DNA from: Tubulanus polymorphus
Lineage: Eukaryota; Nemertea; Palaeonemertea; Tubulaniformes; Tubulanidae
DNA length: 64,000 bases
NCBI RefSeq assembly: GCF_964204645.1
Contig: NC_134030.1
Span: 13,794,447 to 13,858,446, forward strand
Direction of reading: 5' to 3'
In this document: positions 23,092 to 36,600 of the stretch, piece after piece
Position numbering within the stretch: the stretch's first letter is position 1
Layout of the letters: each line of letters opens with the position of its first letter
Notes under the pieces: generated by a model
Databases searched by the model: none
The model's input: the letters and a program-made list of their open reading frames with translations, nothing else
What the model was told of the DNA's origin: nothing
Translations under genes and position numbers: made by a program

Positions 23092-23734
23092 AAATACTAA
23101 GGAAAACAGCCTACAGGGCTAGTAAACCTCCAACGGCCCATATAAACGGACCACTATAATACACCTACAACAAAGTGTTATTTACATACGTAGATATTAA
23201 CAATATATATAAGTAGTGTGAGATAAACGCTCTGCCCTGGAATTCCCCTTTATTGCTGAAAAGTTCTATACAGATGCTGTTAGCGATATATCTAAAATGC
23301 ACTGACCTGGACTTTTGCTCTATTGCTACTGATTGTGACATAGCCTAGAAAAGATCTATGCCATCACTGTTTGCAACCAAAAGCTGAGTAACAACCGAGA
23401 CATCAACCGGCGACCAGAGCCATGTCCTATGGACATAGCCAGGCCCGGCCAACATTCGGTGTGTACACTGATGGCATAAACCAGTAGACCCGCAGACTGA
23501 AAACTGCTCTGAGAAAGCCAACACCCGCCCCAGAAAACCCAGGTACAATGTAGGGAACATCTTACCAGACGATAATCGAAATTTGGAATGAGATTCTACC
23601 GGAAGCGGTCCCCTGCATGGCACCGTTAGCTATCTAAAATTATCTGAGGTCTTGGGTTCTTTAACCAGCGACCGACGTGACTGATCCCTCAATATCCTTG
23701 CATAGTCAGCGGGACTAGGCAGGGAGAAGTTAGT

Positions 23735-24531
23735 CTTGGAAATCTTTGACTGTAAAGGCATAGAGTTCTCAATCGCTCTGCGGGTTTCGTTGAGGAAGAA
23801 GAAAAACGACAGCACCGATGTACTGGTTGAGCCCCCTTCCGGTCGAAGCAATACGTTGTATTGAAAGCGGCAGATATAAATGAAGAGTTGGGTAAAGCTG
23901 AAGTGAGGGTCTAACAGAGAATTGAGAAATATATTAGAGAAGGTTTTGGATATGCTATAGAGAGAGTTGTCGAATTATTCCTGAATATTGCCAGATATCA
24001 AGCGTTGAGATGTGGCTCCTATATCGACCTCCCTGTTGCAGTTAAGAGAAAACATGCCGAGGTAAATGTCAAAAAGTAGATTTAATCACATATACTGGCA
24101 ACGAAAAGTAAAGGCGGATTTGCAAATATATTGATCACTTTAGGTGTCTTGATTTCACAGGTCAAGCGCCAAAATGGTCTCCCTATAAAAGTGTTCAGCT
24201 ATGACAAGGAAGTGTACACCCTGTATATCAGCGATGGCCCTGCAAAAGTTCCAAAAATTAATTGCAGCTCGTAGAGAGGTGAGAAACAGCACTACACCTG
24301 GATCAAGACCTCAGTCACCTGCTGTTCACCCAGAGTAACTTTGAAAGGAGGAAACATTTCTCTGAGTGCTGTCTCCATTGTTTCAACAGAGTTGATCTCC
24401 TTGAAAAGCACAGGTCAGATAGTCGAGGTATAGCTGGCGCCAACGTGATTCCATTGGTCATCTACACGAATTTTGAAGCAATCACAATCAAGTTCGAGGG
24501 CCTGATACGTGGTAAAAAGAGGAGATGGTAA
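23735..24531 (+). pseudogene. relic of Polinton/virus-type DNA polymerase B, N-terminal region
   Basis: Fragments in several frames spell the N-terminal part of the protein-primed, virus-type DNA polymerase B family common in Polinton-like integrations. In order: ADINEELGKAEVRV, IERVVELFLNIARYQALRCG then SYIDLPVAVKRK, LPIKVFSYDKEVYTLYISD, GEKQHYTWIK, DLSHLLFTQSNFERRKHFSE, a CCLHC...H finger-like stretch, then VIPLVIYTNFEAI, which corresponds to the exonuclease DxE block with the Asp changed to Asn. Stops and at least one frameshift (near 24300) separate them. Palm motifs are absent. The family call is from recalled motif order, not a search. Confidence 0.6.
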
Positions 24532-24589
24532 GCATGGTAAACATGGCTCAGTGTTTGGGACAAATCTTCAAATGATCATCCTTTTTTAA

Positions 24590-25770
24590 CCCTTAACTTG
24601 CCGTAGGCGACTACAGTCAACACAGTAGGGAACTGCCGTAGGCGACTACAGTCCACAGTTCACCACCCTAGAAACAATTCAGAGTGTTTCGGCCGCATGA
24701 CGCACGCAGCGCTTAGCACATGTTGAACTAAACATCATACCCTCGAGAAATACGAACCCGGAAGTATATGTCGTTTTTCAAGTTTTTTTTCAAAATTTGA
24801 CGTTCTTTCCCTCGGTTTTTTTTAGAAATCTGAGAAATGGTAGCAAAAAGGATAAGCTTGGCTGTTGCCGTAAACTTGTATATGTTTCCGGAGGCTGCGT
24901 TTCAACTAATGGTGGAAGAAATGAACAAATACACCGAACAGTTTTTTGATTCTGCTATCGATTTGCCACATAATTCTTGATTCAAAAATTATAAAGAGGT
25001 GGATATGAATGAAATGAAAATTCTAGTGGCTATGCAAATAGCAAAGGGACTGTGTTACAAGGATGATGTGGTTGATTATTTCATGACTCATTGGCTGTAC
25101 GAAACACCTGATTTTTCAATGTACATGTCAAGAAATCGTATGCAGCTGATAAGTTCTTTTGTGCATTTTTGTGATAACAGTAAGAGAATAACTAGAGGTA
25201 ACCCTGGCCATGACCCTTTATTCAAGGTTAGACGTTTGATTGATATATCTAAACCTACATATGCAAATCTATACACTCCATCTCGTAATTTGTTCGTTGA
25301 CGAGAGTATTGTGAAATTCAAGGGTCGCTTAGTGTTTCGTCAGTACCTACCACAGAAACCCTGTAAAGGGGGGATAAAAGTATGGGCCAAAAGTATGCGG
25401 CTCTGCTCATGGCTACTGTCTTCATTGGAATGTTTATTGCGGTGCAGCCGAACAACCTGTTGATAATGATTTTGGCCAGGGTTACAATGTTGTGACTACT
25501 CGTGCAGAACCTTATTATAATCTTGGACATTTATGTTGACAGATTTTTCAATTCACCAGATCTTGCTCTTACACTCTAAGATAATAACACAGGTCTCTGT
25601 GGTACTGTACGAAATGATCGTACTGTGGTACTGTACGAAATGATCGTAAAAGTCTCCCAGTTGCTATGCGCACAACAACAATTTCTAAATATGATCCAGC
25701 TGAATTTTGGATGTCGGAGTGAGGGGATATCATGGCCTGCACTTGGCAGGATGTAAATAACTGTCAATAT
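24590..25770 (+). pseudogene. piggyBac transposase relic with 5' terminus
   Basis: TTAA at 24586-24589 is followed by CCCTTAACTTGCCG, a piggyBac-type end, and two subterminal copies of GCCGTAGGCGACTACAGTC (24600 and 24635). The transposase frame runs 24837-25463 with one TGA (24978-24980). It has the family order LMVEEMNKYTEQF, MKILVAMQIAKGLCYK, MSRNRMQLISSFVHF, PGHDPLFKVR and the first catalytic Asp in VDESIVKFKGR. After a frameshift near 25400 it continues (VYCGAAEQPVDNDFGQGYN, YVDRFFNSPDLAL), and is disrupted again by a 26-bp tandem duplication at 25593-25642. The 3' end is lost where the Helitron-like array begins at 25826. Confidence 0.85.
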
Positions 25771-28363
25771 GTTATCTAGTATTCATTCTAATGGTTCCAC
25801 TGAAAAGCAAATTAGAGATAAACTAGGGGTCCAGCGACACCGTGCCCACTTGGGAAGTGGTTTCAAATGCTCAACAATCTAACAATTTCAATACATAATG
25901 CCTCCTAGTGACCATATACAAAAACCAATGACCTTGAAACCCACCACAATCATTGTACATGTCAGCAGCAATGATTTTGTAATTGATTGTGATAACAAAT
26001 TATGCCTCGTTATCAATTTTGTATGGAAATACTAAGTTATTCTACTATTCAACGCCCCCTGGTGACCATATGCAAAACCCAACGACCTTAAAACTCACCA
26101 CAATCGTAGAACATGTCATGAAACACAACTTTGCAATTGATCATGGTAACAAAATATGCCTAGGTACCAATCTAATAAGGAAATACTAAGCTATTCTACT
26201 ATTCAACGCCCCCTGGTGACTATATGGAATAACTAATGTCCTTCAAAACTCACCACAATCATAGAAGATGTCATGAACTACAACTTTGCAATTGATCATG
26301 GTAACAAAATATGCCTCGTTACCAATCTAATGAGGAAATACTAAGTTATTCTACCATTCAACGCCCCCTGGTGACCATATACAATAACTGATGTCCTTAA
26401 AACTCACCAAAATAATGGAAGATGTCATGAGCTACAACTTTGCAATTGATTGTGGTAACAAAATATGCATAGGTACAAATATAATATAGAAATAAAGTTA
26501 TTGTATTATTCAACGCCCCTGGTGGCCACACACAAAAACCAATGACCTTGAAACTCACCTAAATCATAGAACACGTTATGGGCTACAACTTTCCAATTGA
26601 ATATAGTAACACAATATGCTTAGGTATCAATTTAATGTGGAAAAACTTTTTCCCACCTACGAATGAGTACTGATGACACCTAGATGGCCGTCAATTGCGT
26701 CATAATTGGCTGAGCAAAAATACCTGTCTCAGGTATAAAAGGTACATCCCTTTCCAAAGAATACCCATCACAAATTGCAATGAGAAATGGGAAATCAGTA
26801 GGAAGCTACAGGACCTAGAATTCTGGTGAAAATTGAAATTTTTGGGCACTAAAAAGGTCATAGGACGGCCATCTTGAGTCAGATCGACCCAATTTTTCTT
26901 ATGCTGATGGGCCCTTGGTAGATTCAAATATAAACTAAAGATCAAGGCAATTGATCTAAGCGTCTTCAAAATTTCCCTCGAAAGCTTTGAAAATGTGTAA
27001 GGGTCCAGGGACACCATGCCCACTTGGGAAATGGTTTCAAATGCTCAACAATCTAATAATTTCAATATTCAACGTCCCCTGGTGACCATTTATAAAAAAC
27101 CAATGACCTTAAAACTCACCACAATCATAGAACATGTCAGCAGCTATGATTTTGTAATTGATTGTGAAAACAAAATATGCCTCGTTACCAATTTAATATG
27201 GAAATACTAAGTCATTCTATTCAACGCCCCCTGGTGACCATATTCAAAACCCAATGACCTCGAAACTCACCACAATCATAGAACATGTCATGAACTACAA
27301 CTTTGCAATTGATCATGGTAACAAAATATGCCTAGGTACCAATATAATAAGGAAATACTAAGTCATTCTACTATTCAACGCCCCCTGGTGACCATATTCA
27401 AAACCCAATGACCTTGAGACTCACCACAATCATAGAACATGTCATGAACTACAACTTTGCAATTGATCATGGTAACAAAATATGCCTAGGTACCAATATA
27501 ATAAGGAAATACTAAGTTATTCTACTATTCAACGCCCCCTGGTGACCATATAAAAAAACTTATGTCCTTAAAACTCGCAACAATCATAGATGATGTCATG
27601 AGCTACAACTTTCCAATTGATTGTGGTTACAAAATATTCATAGGTACGAATATAATAAAGAAATGCTAAGATAGTGTATTATTCAACGCCCCCTGGTGGC
27701 CATATACGAAATCCAATTACCTTGAAACTCACCACAATCATAGAGCACGTTATGAGCTACAACTTTCTAATTGATTGTGGTATCAAAATACGCTTAGGTA
27801 TCAATATAATGTGGAAAAACTTTTTCCCACTTACGAATGAGTACTGGTTACACCAAGATGGCCGTCATAATTGGCTGATGAAAAATACCTGTCTCAGGTA
27901 TAAAACATCCCTTTCCAAAGAACACCCATCACAAATTGTAATGAGAAATGGCAAACCAGTAGGAAGCTACAGGACTCGGAATTCGGGCCAAAATTAACAT
28001 TTTTGGGCACTAAAAAGGTCATAGGACGGCCATCTTGAGTCCGACCGACCCAATTTTTGTTACGTTGATGGGCCCTGGGGGGATTCACATATATCCGTAA
28101 GATCAAGGTAATTGATCAAAGCGTCTTCAAAATTTCCCTCAAAAAGTTCAAAAATGTGTAAAAAGTGCTGATTTTGGCGAACAACAATGGCTGCCAGTCG
28201 GCCATCTTGATTCTGACAGGGCCAGTTTTTGGGCTGAAGATGTGTCTAGGGTAGATACATGTGTAACCCAAATATCAAGACATTACCTTGAAGCGTCTTC
28301 AAAACTTCCCAAAATAACTGGATTCCGTCTACGGACGGACGACGGACGAAAAGTGAACGCAAT

Positions 28364-28399
28364 AGCCCGCTGGGACTTAAGTCCCAAGTGGGCTAAAAA
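28364..28399 (+). repeat. terminal hairpin of the Helitron-like unit (copy 1)
   Basis: AGCCCGCTGGGACTT pairs with AAGTCCCAAGTGGGCT (28364-28394): 15 pairs with one G-T pair and one bulged A, then AAAAA. A second copy is at 28600-28635, and a decayed one ends the 57.4-57.7 kb relic. Position and the CTAA end suggest a termination hairpin for rolling-circle transposition. Confidence 0.7.
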
Positions 28400-28599
28400 G
28401 TGATTTTGGTTAACAACAATGGCTGCCAGTCGGCCATCCTGAATCTGACAGGGCCAGTTTTTGGGCTGAAGATGTGTCTAGGGTAGATACATGTATAAAC
28501 CAAATATCAAGACATTACCTTGAAGCGTCTTCAAAACTTCCCAAAATAAGTGAATTCCGTCCACGGACAGACGGACGACAGACGAAAAGTGAACGCAAT

Positions 28600-28635
28600 A
28601 GCCCGATGGGACTCAAGTCCCAAGTGGGCTAAAAA
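28600..28635 (+). repeat. terminal hairpin of the Helitron-like unit (copy 2)
   Basis: AGCCCGATGGGACTC pairs with AAGTCCCAAGTGGGCT, with two differences from copy 1 in the left arm, followed by AAAAA. Confidence 0.65.
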
Positions 28636-29465
28636 CCCGTCCTTGACTGGGTCCTTCACTAGTCCTGGATATGCTTAGGTTTCAGCATAGGCCTAAGTGA
28701 GAGTATGTGATCATAAAATAAATTTGGAATTCGATGATCATAATTGTAAACATTGGGGGAATTTTGGTTTGATACTCAGCAGGTTTGATATGGTACAGCT
28801 TAGAATCAACTTAACGAAAATAGCGCATCATTTGCGCGTTGAATGCATGGAATTATCTTTCTTCGTTCCAATTGAAACGCGTTATACATGCGATTTGAAC
28901 GCGTTTTAAAAACCAATACAACGATGTACGGTATGCATTAAATATTTTTCCAAAACGCCAATCTAGTAATTCCAAAGGTTCATTACTCATGCTTCTGGCC
29001 TGTTATGTCTGGAAACCAAAGAAAAATCTTTAGAATAGTGATCGATTGCCTCTAAGATGTCTTCTCTCCAAAAATCAAACTAACGACCAGGCAATCTCAT
29101 AGGATCTACTGCTGACAACTGTCCTGGTGGCTGCCAAAAATTGAACTCCCTCTCTCTCTACTTGTTCCCCAACTTAGCTACTATCTCCCTCTACCAAGTT
29201 TCAACCACGTGATCTCTCCCTACCAAATTTTTGTGTGGTTTCTACAGAATCTGCAGCCTCCATCAACCACTCTCCGCCTAGAAATATATTCCCAACCACC
29301 AACACTACATACCAAGTTTCTGAATCATGTTTTCTGAACTATTCCCTAAGACTAAGATATTTCTTGTTTGCTTCGTTAAACCCAACTGTTCCCATTAAAT
29401 CATTATTTTTTCCCAGACGTTACTAATATTTATTTCATTATTTGGTTAACCCTAGTCAATTATCA

Positions 29466-30975
29466 TCCCCCCAGGCTTAATTTTTTTCGCCCCGAAAAAC
29501 AAATGGCAACCATCCAGACATGAACTTTATTCAACCAGATTAAATATAAGATAAAACAATATACAAACAATACAATACAGATACGACAGCATTCTTAAGG
29601 AATTTAATTTAACATAATAATCATCAGTAGTTTATATTATCATAATTAATATCATCATTCATTTATCATTATACATGGCAATTTATTTATTTATTGAACT
29701 AATTTTATTCATTAATGCATTATTAAATATGTAAAGTTTTTTTTCCCACGATTCTATTTCCACTTCCGCAGCAGTTCAGCATACAACGCGCAAAACAAAA
29801 GTTGATCATTTATGTACGAAAATTGAATGCACAACAAGTTCAATCAAGTCATTTAATTAACAAGAAAGTTTCGAAGCATGAATCGGTACCACTCAAACAC
29901 AATAACGCACCCATTTAGATGGCGAATCAGAATCTTCTCGAATAACGGCGGCTCTCGCGTCGACAAACGGTCTCCATTCAAAAGCATCAAATCAAGTAAC
30001 CGTACAAATGACATGAGTACACAACAAAATACGGTAAGAGACGTACCATAAGGTATACGACATATTAAACATTAAGACGCAGAACAAACAGGTATATATT
30101 ATAATGCGAATGACATCGCCACAGACGAACACTAATCAATTCGATTACAGCGCAAACGATGACGAAGCGGTTTTCTTTTCTTTTTCGAACGAACAACTGA
30201 CAGCTTATAATACAGAATGATGGCCATAGGTGTTAACGAACAAGCTAGCACAGTCTCACAGCTCGAGTCGGTTTTATTTTTCGAATGGACCATACTACGA
30301 TCCTGAATATAATTATCTATCACACCGTCCATAATATACGGGACTTCCAGGGATCGCAAGAACGACGGCACCATATTGAGAATCACTCTCCACAACGATT
30401 CAGCAGCGGTATAACGGAACAAGCGACCGAACGCTCGACAATCTGCACGAACAGCGAATTGGGCGAAGTCCGAACAACGGCATTCAGATCCAGGATACGG
30501 ACGATCGCGCTAAGTTGAGGTCACGTAAAGCGAATCCGGCGACTGCAAGTATATGTGAAGATGGCGACGGCTACGGTCTCACGACGATCTCGAAACAGTA
30601 CAGTTCATTCCCGACGAGTTCGACTCTGGCCGGAAAGAAAGTGACATGGAACAACCCAAACAAAACTAAGCGATCAAACCCAAAACACTCCCCATGGTTT
30701 TGCAGATAAAGATAGCATAGCAATGATATATGAGATTTCCAGTAAATAGATAAGGTACAATTCACTCCCAATGCTAAACCAAAAGATCCCGATAAATGAT
30801 AATTATGCAACGATATACGATATAACATACGTTATATAGTTCCAAATGAACGTAATATCTTTTATAAATAATAAAGGAATTTGCAATTAATGACTATAGA
30901 ACCAAACGAACACAGCAACACGACTACATTACTACAACACGACAAATACGAATAATTTCATAAAATTTCCAAAAC
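29466..30975 (-). other. 3' untranslated region of the env-bearing gypsy element
   Basis: Between the env stop and the polypurine-like tract. A 96-codon frame (30132-30422) has no recognisable domain and I do not call it a gene. The part at about 30130-30650 is richer in CpG than its surroundings. Confidence 0.5.
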
Positions 30976-33600
30976 TTAAGGCTGATAAAGTGACAAGTCC
31001 GGATAAAGACCTGACCTCCCACCTGGTCTCCCAGCTAAACTAGATGCATCAATATTTCGAATCATGTCTTGAGAATATTGAATCTCATGAGGTATACCTT
31101 TATCTTCACTGATCGACAAAGGAACCAAAAGATCGTGATGTTTAACATATATCCGTAAAGTAAATGATGAGCTCATAATCAATCTTCCAATTCGCCTATA
31201 TAGAGAAGGCTTGACCGGAATTTTATCCGGAAAATCAATAGCAATTCCATCACACTGAATTTTACAAGGTGTAACCCAATCAAGATTGATAAATAATTTA
31301 AAGAAATGAGAATTACAATGTAGCTTACGTAAAGCAGGGGATCCAAGTAAGGAAATACTGCCCGCACAGGCATTAAGATCAATTAATGGAAGTAAGATAC
31401 ATACATTCCAATCCGAAATCTCTAAAAGTAGTTGTGATTTACAACGTTGAACCATATTACGCCTGCCCCTTAGAAAGGTAAATAGGTATTTAATATCATA
31501 ACACAGGAAATGCAACGCACAGTAGATAATAGCCAGAAGAACTATCGTGTCAACTAGAAAATTGGAATCGTCGTCAATTAGCGATTGAGCAACCCGCGAA
31601 GACTGTTCTAAAAATGAAATAGTCCTATTAGACTGTATAAGCGTTGCCCCAGCAAGTGGTGCTGCATGAGCTGCACCCAAGGCTGCAACCGGAAAAATAC
31701 CCCCTGGATTATACCGTATCATGAAGAAAATATAAATTGACATAGCAAGCGCCGCTATGCTCAGAATAGTAGGAACCGATATAATGCCTATAGACGATGG
31801 AGATGAAAATATATGTCGCAAATTATCTTTAGCTAGTTCATTCTTTAACGCGTCGGCCTTTGAGGCGAACAAATCTACATTAGACTTATGCGTTGAAGCC
31901 AATTTCTTAAGATCCGTTGAAAATTTAGCGTCCTTTGATGCTACCAAATCCCATGATTCTTTATTCAGTTTTAAGGGTGGAACCTCAACCATGGGCGCTT
32001 TCGATAACTCATTGCCCTTATCTTTCTCAAATCTGCAGCATTAGAGAACAACGAATGCAGCACAGGTAAATTTACTACATGCAAAACAGTTTTATCCTCC
32101 TTTCCAATATGACAACCTGTGAGTTTATAAGGGATCCGAAAAGATGACGCAATTATAGAACAAAAACAAGGGATTGTCATTACGCACAACCTGCAACCAT
32201 TGATAGACTTAACCTGTCGGTCAGAACAATGCATAGTCCAAACTTCGTCAGCAGATGACAGTAAATAACGCCCATCCGCTAATTCATAACTACCTTCAAA
32301 CAGTAACGCTTCCTCATATCTAATGTCACACAATTTCATTATAGCCTCAGGTTGGTCCCAAAATAGCGCTGACGCAAACGTTAATTTATGACGGGAATTG
32401 AGAGATTTAGTTGTACTACACACTTTAAGGTCTCTACCGTTGCAGGAAAGTAAAAAATCACTATCGAATTCGGTATAATATTCGTTATCACTTGTAACGG
32501 CGATATACTGAGGTAAACCAAAAATTTGAGTCGTATTAGCACTAGTGGCATTCGACGGTACAGGTAATGTATCAATATGATAAACATCCATAAAACCAGC
32601 CAAACTATGGATGGGAATGGCGATCGTTATATATAAATACGTTTCAGTCTGCGTGAACGTGATATCCCGCATTTGATAATAAAAACTAGGCTGACTATGC
32701 GTAACCTTAAAACTAGGATAATGATCGCTGAGAATATCCTGTACATTATTAATTACTTTATTGATCTGTTCAGGACCCACAAGAGAAATAGGCAAAAAGC
32801 CATCCAATAATAACTGAGTTGCCTGTAGAAAATTCTCCGACTGGCCAACTACTACCCCAAAACGGTATTGGTAGTCAACCAAGTTCCTCATTAAAATGGA
32901 CAAAGCCGAAACTGTGACATTTAAACGATCCAATTTATGAAATATTTACTTCCGAGAATTTCGGTACTCTACAGTCAAAATATTATAAGAATCGGCAAAC
33001 CTCTTAATTGTGTCATGATTCTCTTTGATGGCCACCATAGCATTATCAAGCCTTTCGTTAGTTGTGTTCATGAATGAATTAAGCAACTTGCCGTCTTGTA
33101 CAACCTGATCAGCCAAGGCGGTTACCCCTGACTCCACTTTGAGGACATGTTGCCTAAGTGCGTCCACGTCCTCTTCAGTAGCCGTGCCAAATAGCGATTT
33201 CGCAAAATTCCCTACAAAGTTTAATAAAGCTCTTTTCCCACGACCACTTGCCCTAACAGGAATCAAAGATTTAAAAAAAGGTATTCATATTAGCGTTAAG
33301 CCGTGTTTGTGTTTCTTTAATCTGAGAATTTAATCGCTCAATAATCATATTTAACATCCCACAACCGTTATACGGGTGAAAATGATAATTTATAGGGCAT
33401 GATAGAGGGGTTATAATATCTAGGTCAAATTTAGGCCAGGGAATACAGAAGGTATGCCTATACTTGGAAACACCATTAAGAATATTTGTGAACTTATTGA
33501 AGACAATTCCCTAATTCAACATAACAACTGAATTCGCCGAAGTGTCAACCGGTTCCAACGTCGTCATGTAAACAGCCAGTAATAAAATGTAAAGCCTCAT
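30976..33600 (-). pseudogene. env: envelope glycoprotein (errantivirus/F-protein type), broken
   Basis: Starts at an ATG (33598-33600), 53 bases after pol ends, with a signal peptide (MRLYILLLAVYM). Interruptions: TAG at 33511-33513, a frameshift in a T7 run near 33270, TAA at 32946-32948, and a frameshift near 31980. After the T7 shift comes a furin-like site (RGKR) followed by a fusion-peptide-like stretch (ALLNFVGNFAKSLFG), the layout of gypsy-retrovirus and baculovirus F-type Env. A heptad region, a Cys-containing ectodomain and NAT/NTT glycosylation sequons follow. Near the C-terminus are two hydrophobic segments (from IGIISVPTILSIAALAMSIY, and FLVDTIVLLAIIYCALHFL), then a cytoplasmic tail. 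It would mediate membrane fusion; this copy cannot. Confidence 0.8.
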
Positions 33601-33652
33601 GGTAGTATCCTAAAAGAGAACGAAATATAGTTACTACATTCCGTGAACCAAC

Positions 33653-36600
33653 TTATTCCTTTAGTTTCTTCGTTTTAAAATAGTTCTCAATTAAACTCGG
33701 GTTTAATATATTTTCCTCAGGTTCGAAAGTAGACTCGCCTTTCGTATAACCCTCCCACCATATCTTAAAATGGCGTTTACCATTGATAACTTTATCACCT
33801 AAAATCTCTTTAACAATAAAAATGTCATCTGGAATATCAACTAACTCATCTTCCTGATTTGCTAAATCCGATCTTAAAGGTTCGCCAAAACAAGCGTCTT
33901 GATCTCCTATTGGAAGATCGTCCCTGTGAACAAACTTCTTCAACCTATCTGCTGCTATAGGACTTTTCATATATTTACCAGTTTTAACACATTTGACTCT
34001 AAATGTAGAGGGACCTATTGACTTAACAATCTGGAACGGTCCACGATAACGCTTTTGTAACTTCCTAGTCAACCCTTTCTTAAAATTTGGAAAGAAAACC
34101 CAACAGTGGTCCCCAACTTCAAAGTTGACCGGGGTAGCATGTTTATCGCTGATCTTCTTGAATGCAGCTTGTGCCGTAAGGATCGCACCTTTAGCTATCT
34201 TGTAAACATACCGTAATTTATCTTGGGCCAGTCTGACATGTGTGTTTATCTTTAGAGGATTATACATAGGTTCCAATAACGCACTATCTAGCGGCGTGTT
34301 CGGATGCCTTAAAAACATTAAGTAAAATGGACTATAATTCGATATTGACTTCATTGGACTAGTATTATACGCAAAGACTGCAGCACGCAAGTAAGTGGTC
34401 CAATCGGTTTGATTATCAGAAATCATCATAGATAATAAGGATTTAATTGACTTGTTCGTAACTTCACAGAGACCATTGCATTTAGGATTGAATGAAGCAG
34501 TCTTCTTATGTGTAATATTTGAGAATTTAAGTATTTCCTCCACAATCTCACTTAAGAAATTACTTCCGCGATCACTTAATAATTCTTTAGGGAAAGCATA
34601 TCTTAGAAAAATTTCATCATACATGATTCTAGCAATAGTAGGAGCAGTTATATCAGGAACCGCAAATGCTTCACAATATCGTGTAAAATTACACACAAAG
34701 ACCACAATTTGGTTCATCCCATCACTAGACCTTGTCAAGGGTCCCACACAATCCACTGATATTTTGACATAAGGACCATCAGGAATCTCCTGTGGTTGTA
34801 TTGGTGCATGACCACGTCTATTAGACCTCTTTCGCTGATTACAATTAGAACAGCTGGATACAAAGTGAGATACATCTCGATACAAGTTCTTCCAAAAATA
34901 GTTTCGATATATTCTAGAATAAGTCTTAGGTATACCAAAATGCCCAGAAATATTCTCGTCATGCATAAATTGTAGAATTTCTTGTTTCAATGATTCGGGT
35001 ACTACTAATTGTAAGAAATAATCTCCGTTTTCATTTTTCGACGGCCTTGGGATATGATATAAAACCCCTTTTTCATTCAAGCTATATTGATCAGCTTCTA
35101 GTAGAACTAATCTTGCTTCCGACTCGTCAACAGATAAAGTACCATTTTCTAAATAATTTATCGTGTCAGATAAATGCCTGTCTTTTAATTGCTCATTGCG
35201 AATATTATCTACGTCAACACGTGCTAACTCATAAATCTTGGTGTTGGATCCGAAATTCATTCTGCTTAACCCATCTGCGTTACCGTGGATCCTACCGGGC
35301 TTGTGTTTAATTTCAAAATCATACTCCGATAACTCATCTAACACTCGTAATGCCTGTGGGGTAGGATTTTTCATTCGCTTAACGTAAGACAATGCCGCAT
35401 GATCAGTTTGAATGACAAACGGTTTACCACAAAGAAATGGCCGAAAATGATGGACACCGTACAGTATGGCGACTAATTCCTTGCGAGTGGTATTGTAATT
35501 AAGTTCGGCTTTTGTAAACTGTTTTGATGCATACGAAATTGGATGCTCCTTGCCATCGTCTGAAATTTGACTTAAAACCATACCGCAAGCAAAGTTACTA
35601 GCATCACACTGCAGAATGAACGGTTTGTCGAAATCAGGAAATTCTAATACCGGAGCTGACTGAAGAGCCATCTTCAAATTGTCAAATGATTTTTGACATT
35701 CATCAGACCACTCAAATTTAACATCCTTTTGAAGTAGTAACGTTAGGGATTTAGCAATCGTGGCATAATCTTTTACAAATGATCTATAGAATCCTGTCAG
35801 ACCAAGAAATCCTCTCAGAGTTTTAAGAGAGTTTGGAGTAGCACATTCTTCAATCTTATGAATTTTCTCTTCCAATGGTAGCAATCCAAATTCAGTAACT
35901 AAGTAACCTAAATATTTAACTTTATTAGAAAAGAAATGACATTTAAGTCGTTTTAATTTCAAATTCGCTTCACGCAGTCGTTCAAACACTAGTCTCAGAT
36001 GTGCTAAGTGATATTCCTCATCCTCAGAGTGTATAATAATATCATCCAAAAATACTTCACAAATATCATGAAGGAGATCTTTTAAAACATATGTAATATT
36101 TCGCCAAAATGTGGCGGGTGCTCCTCCTAACCCTTGCGGCATCATTAGGTATTCCCATTTTCCACTGTTGCAAACAAAAGCTGTTTTGTCTATAGAATCC
36201 GAATGCATAGGAATCTGAAAATATCCCGAATGTAAATCTAGTGTTGTAAATATTTTGCCTTTCCCTTTACCAATGTTAGTGAATATCTCATTTAATGTAG
36301 GTCCAGGGAATGTGTCAATTTTTGTTACTTTATTGAGCTGGCGGTAGTCATGAACCAAGCGATAAGCTGGTGTTTTATCAGGGTTCAATGAAGCTTTTCG
36401 TACTAGTATGCAAGGAGACGCCCATTCGGAAGTTGACTCCAGAATGATTCCTTGATCAGCTAATTCCTTAATTAAGTTATCTTCAACTTCTCTGAGTGCA
36501 ACAGCGGGTCTATAGGGTTTTAACCTTACCGGGGGAGATGAACCAGTGTGTATTCGATGCTCCCAGGGTACCTTAGCTCTCGATAATTCCTTCGTTTCAT

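Larger units (their letters stand above)
25826..28635 (+). mobile_element. Helitron-like non-autonomous element, higher-order tandem array
   Basis: Two ~1.17 kb blocks (25826-26999 and 27000-28159), each with a head (GGGTCCAGGGACACCATGCC), five ~154-bp monomers and a tail. They are followed by a ~235-bp terminal unit present twice (28160-28394, 28395-28629). Monomers begin TTCAACGCCCCCTGGTGACC (at about 25895, 26048, 26202, 26357, 26510 and 27062, 27219, 27370, 27527, 27683). Each terminal unit ends in a hairpin followed by CTAAAAA. No coding. Core tandem repeats plus a terminal hairpin and CTAA fit Helitron/Helentron-type elements; this is a tentative class. Confidence 0.7.

Noticed and set aside
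30132-30422. 96-codon frame in the gypsy 3' untranslated region
   Set aside because: No domain or homology that I can see; the opposite strand is open too.
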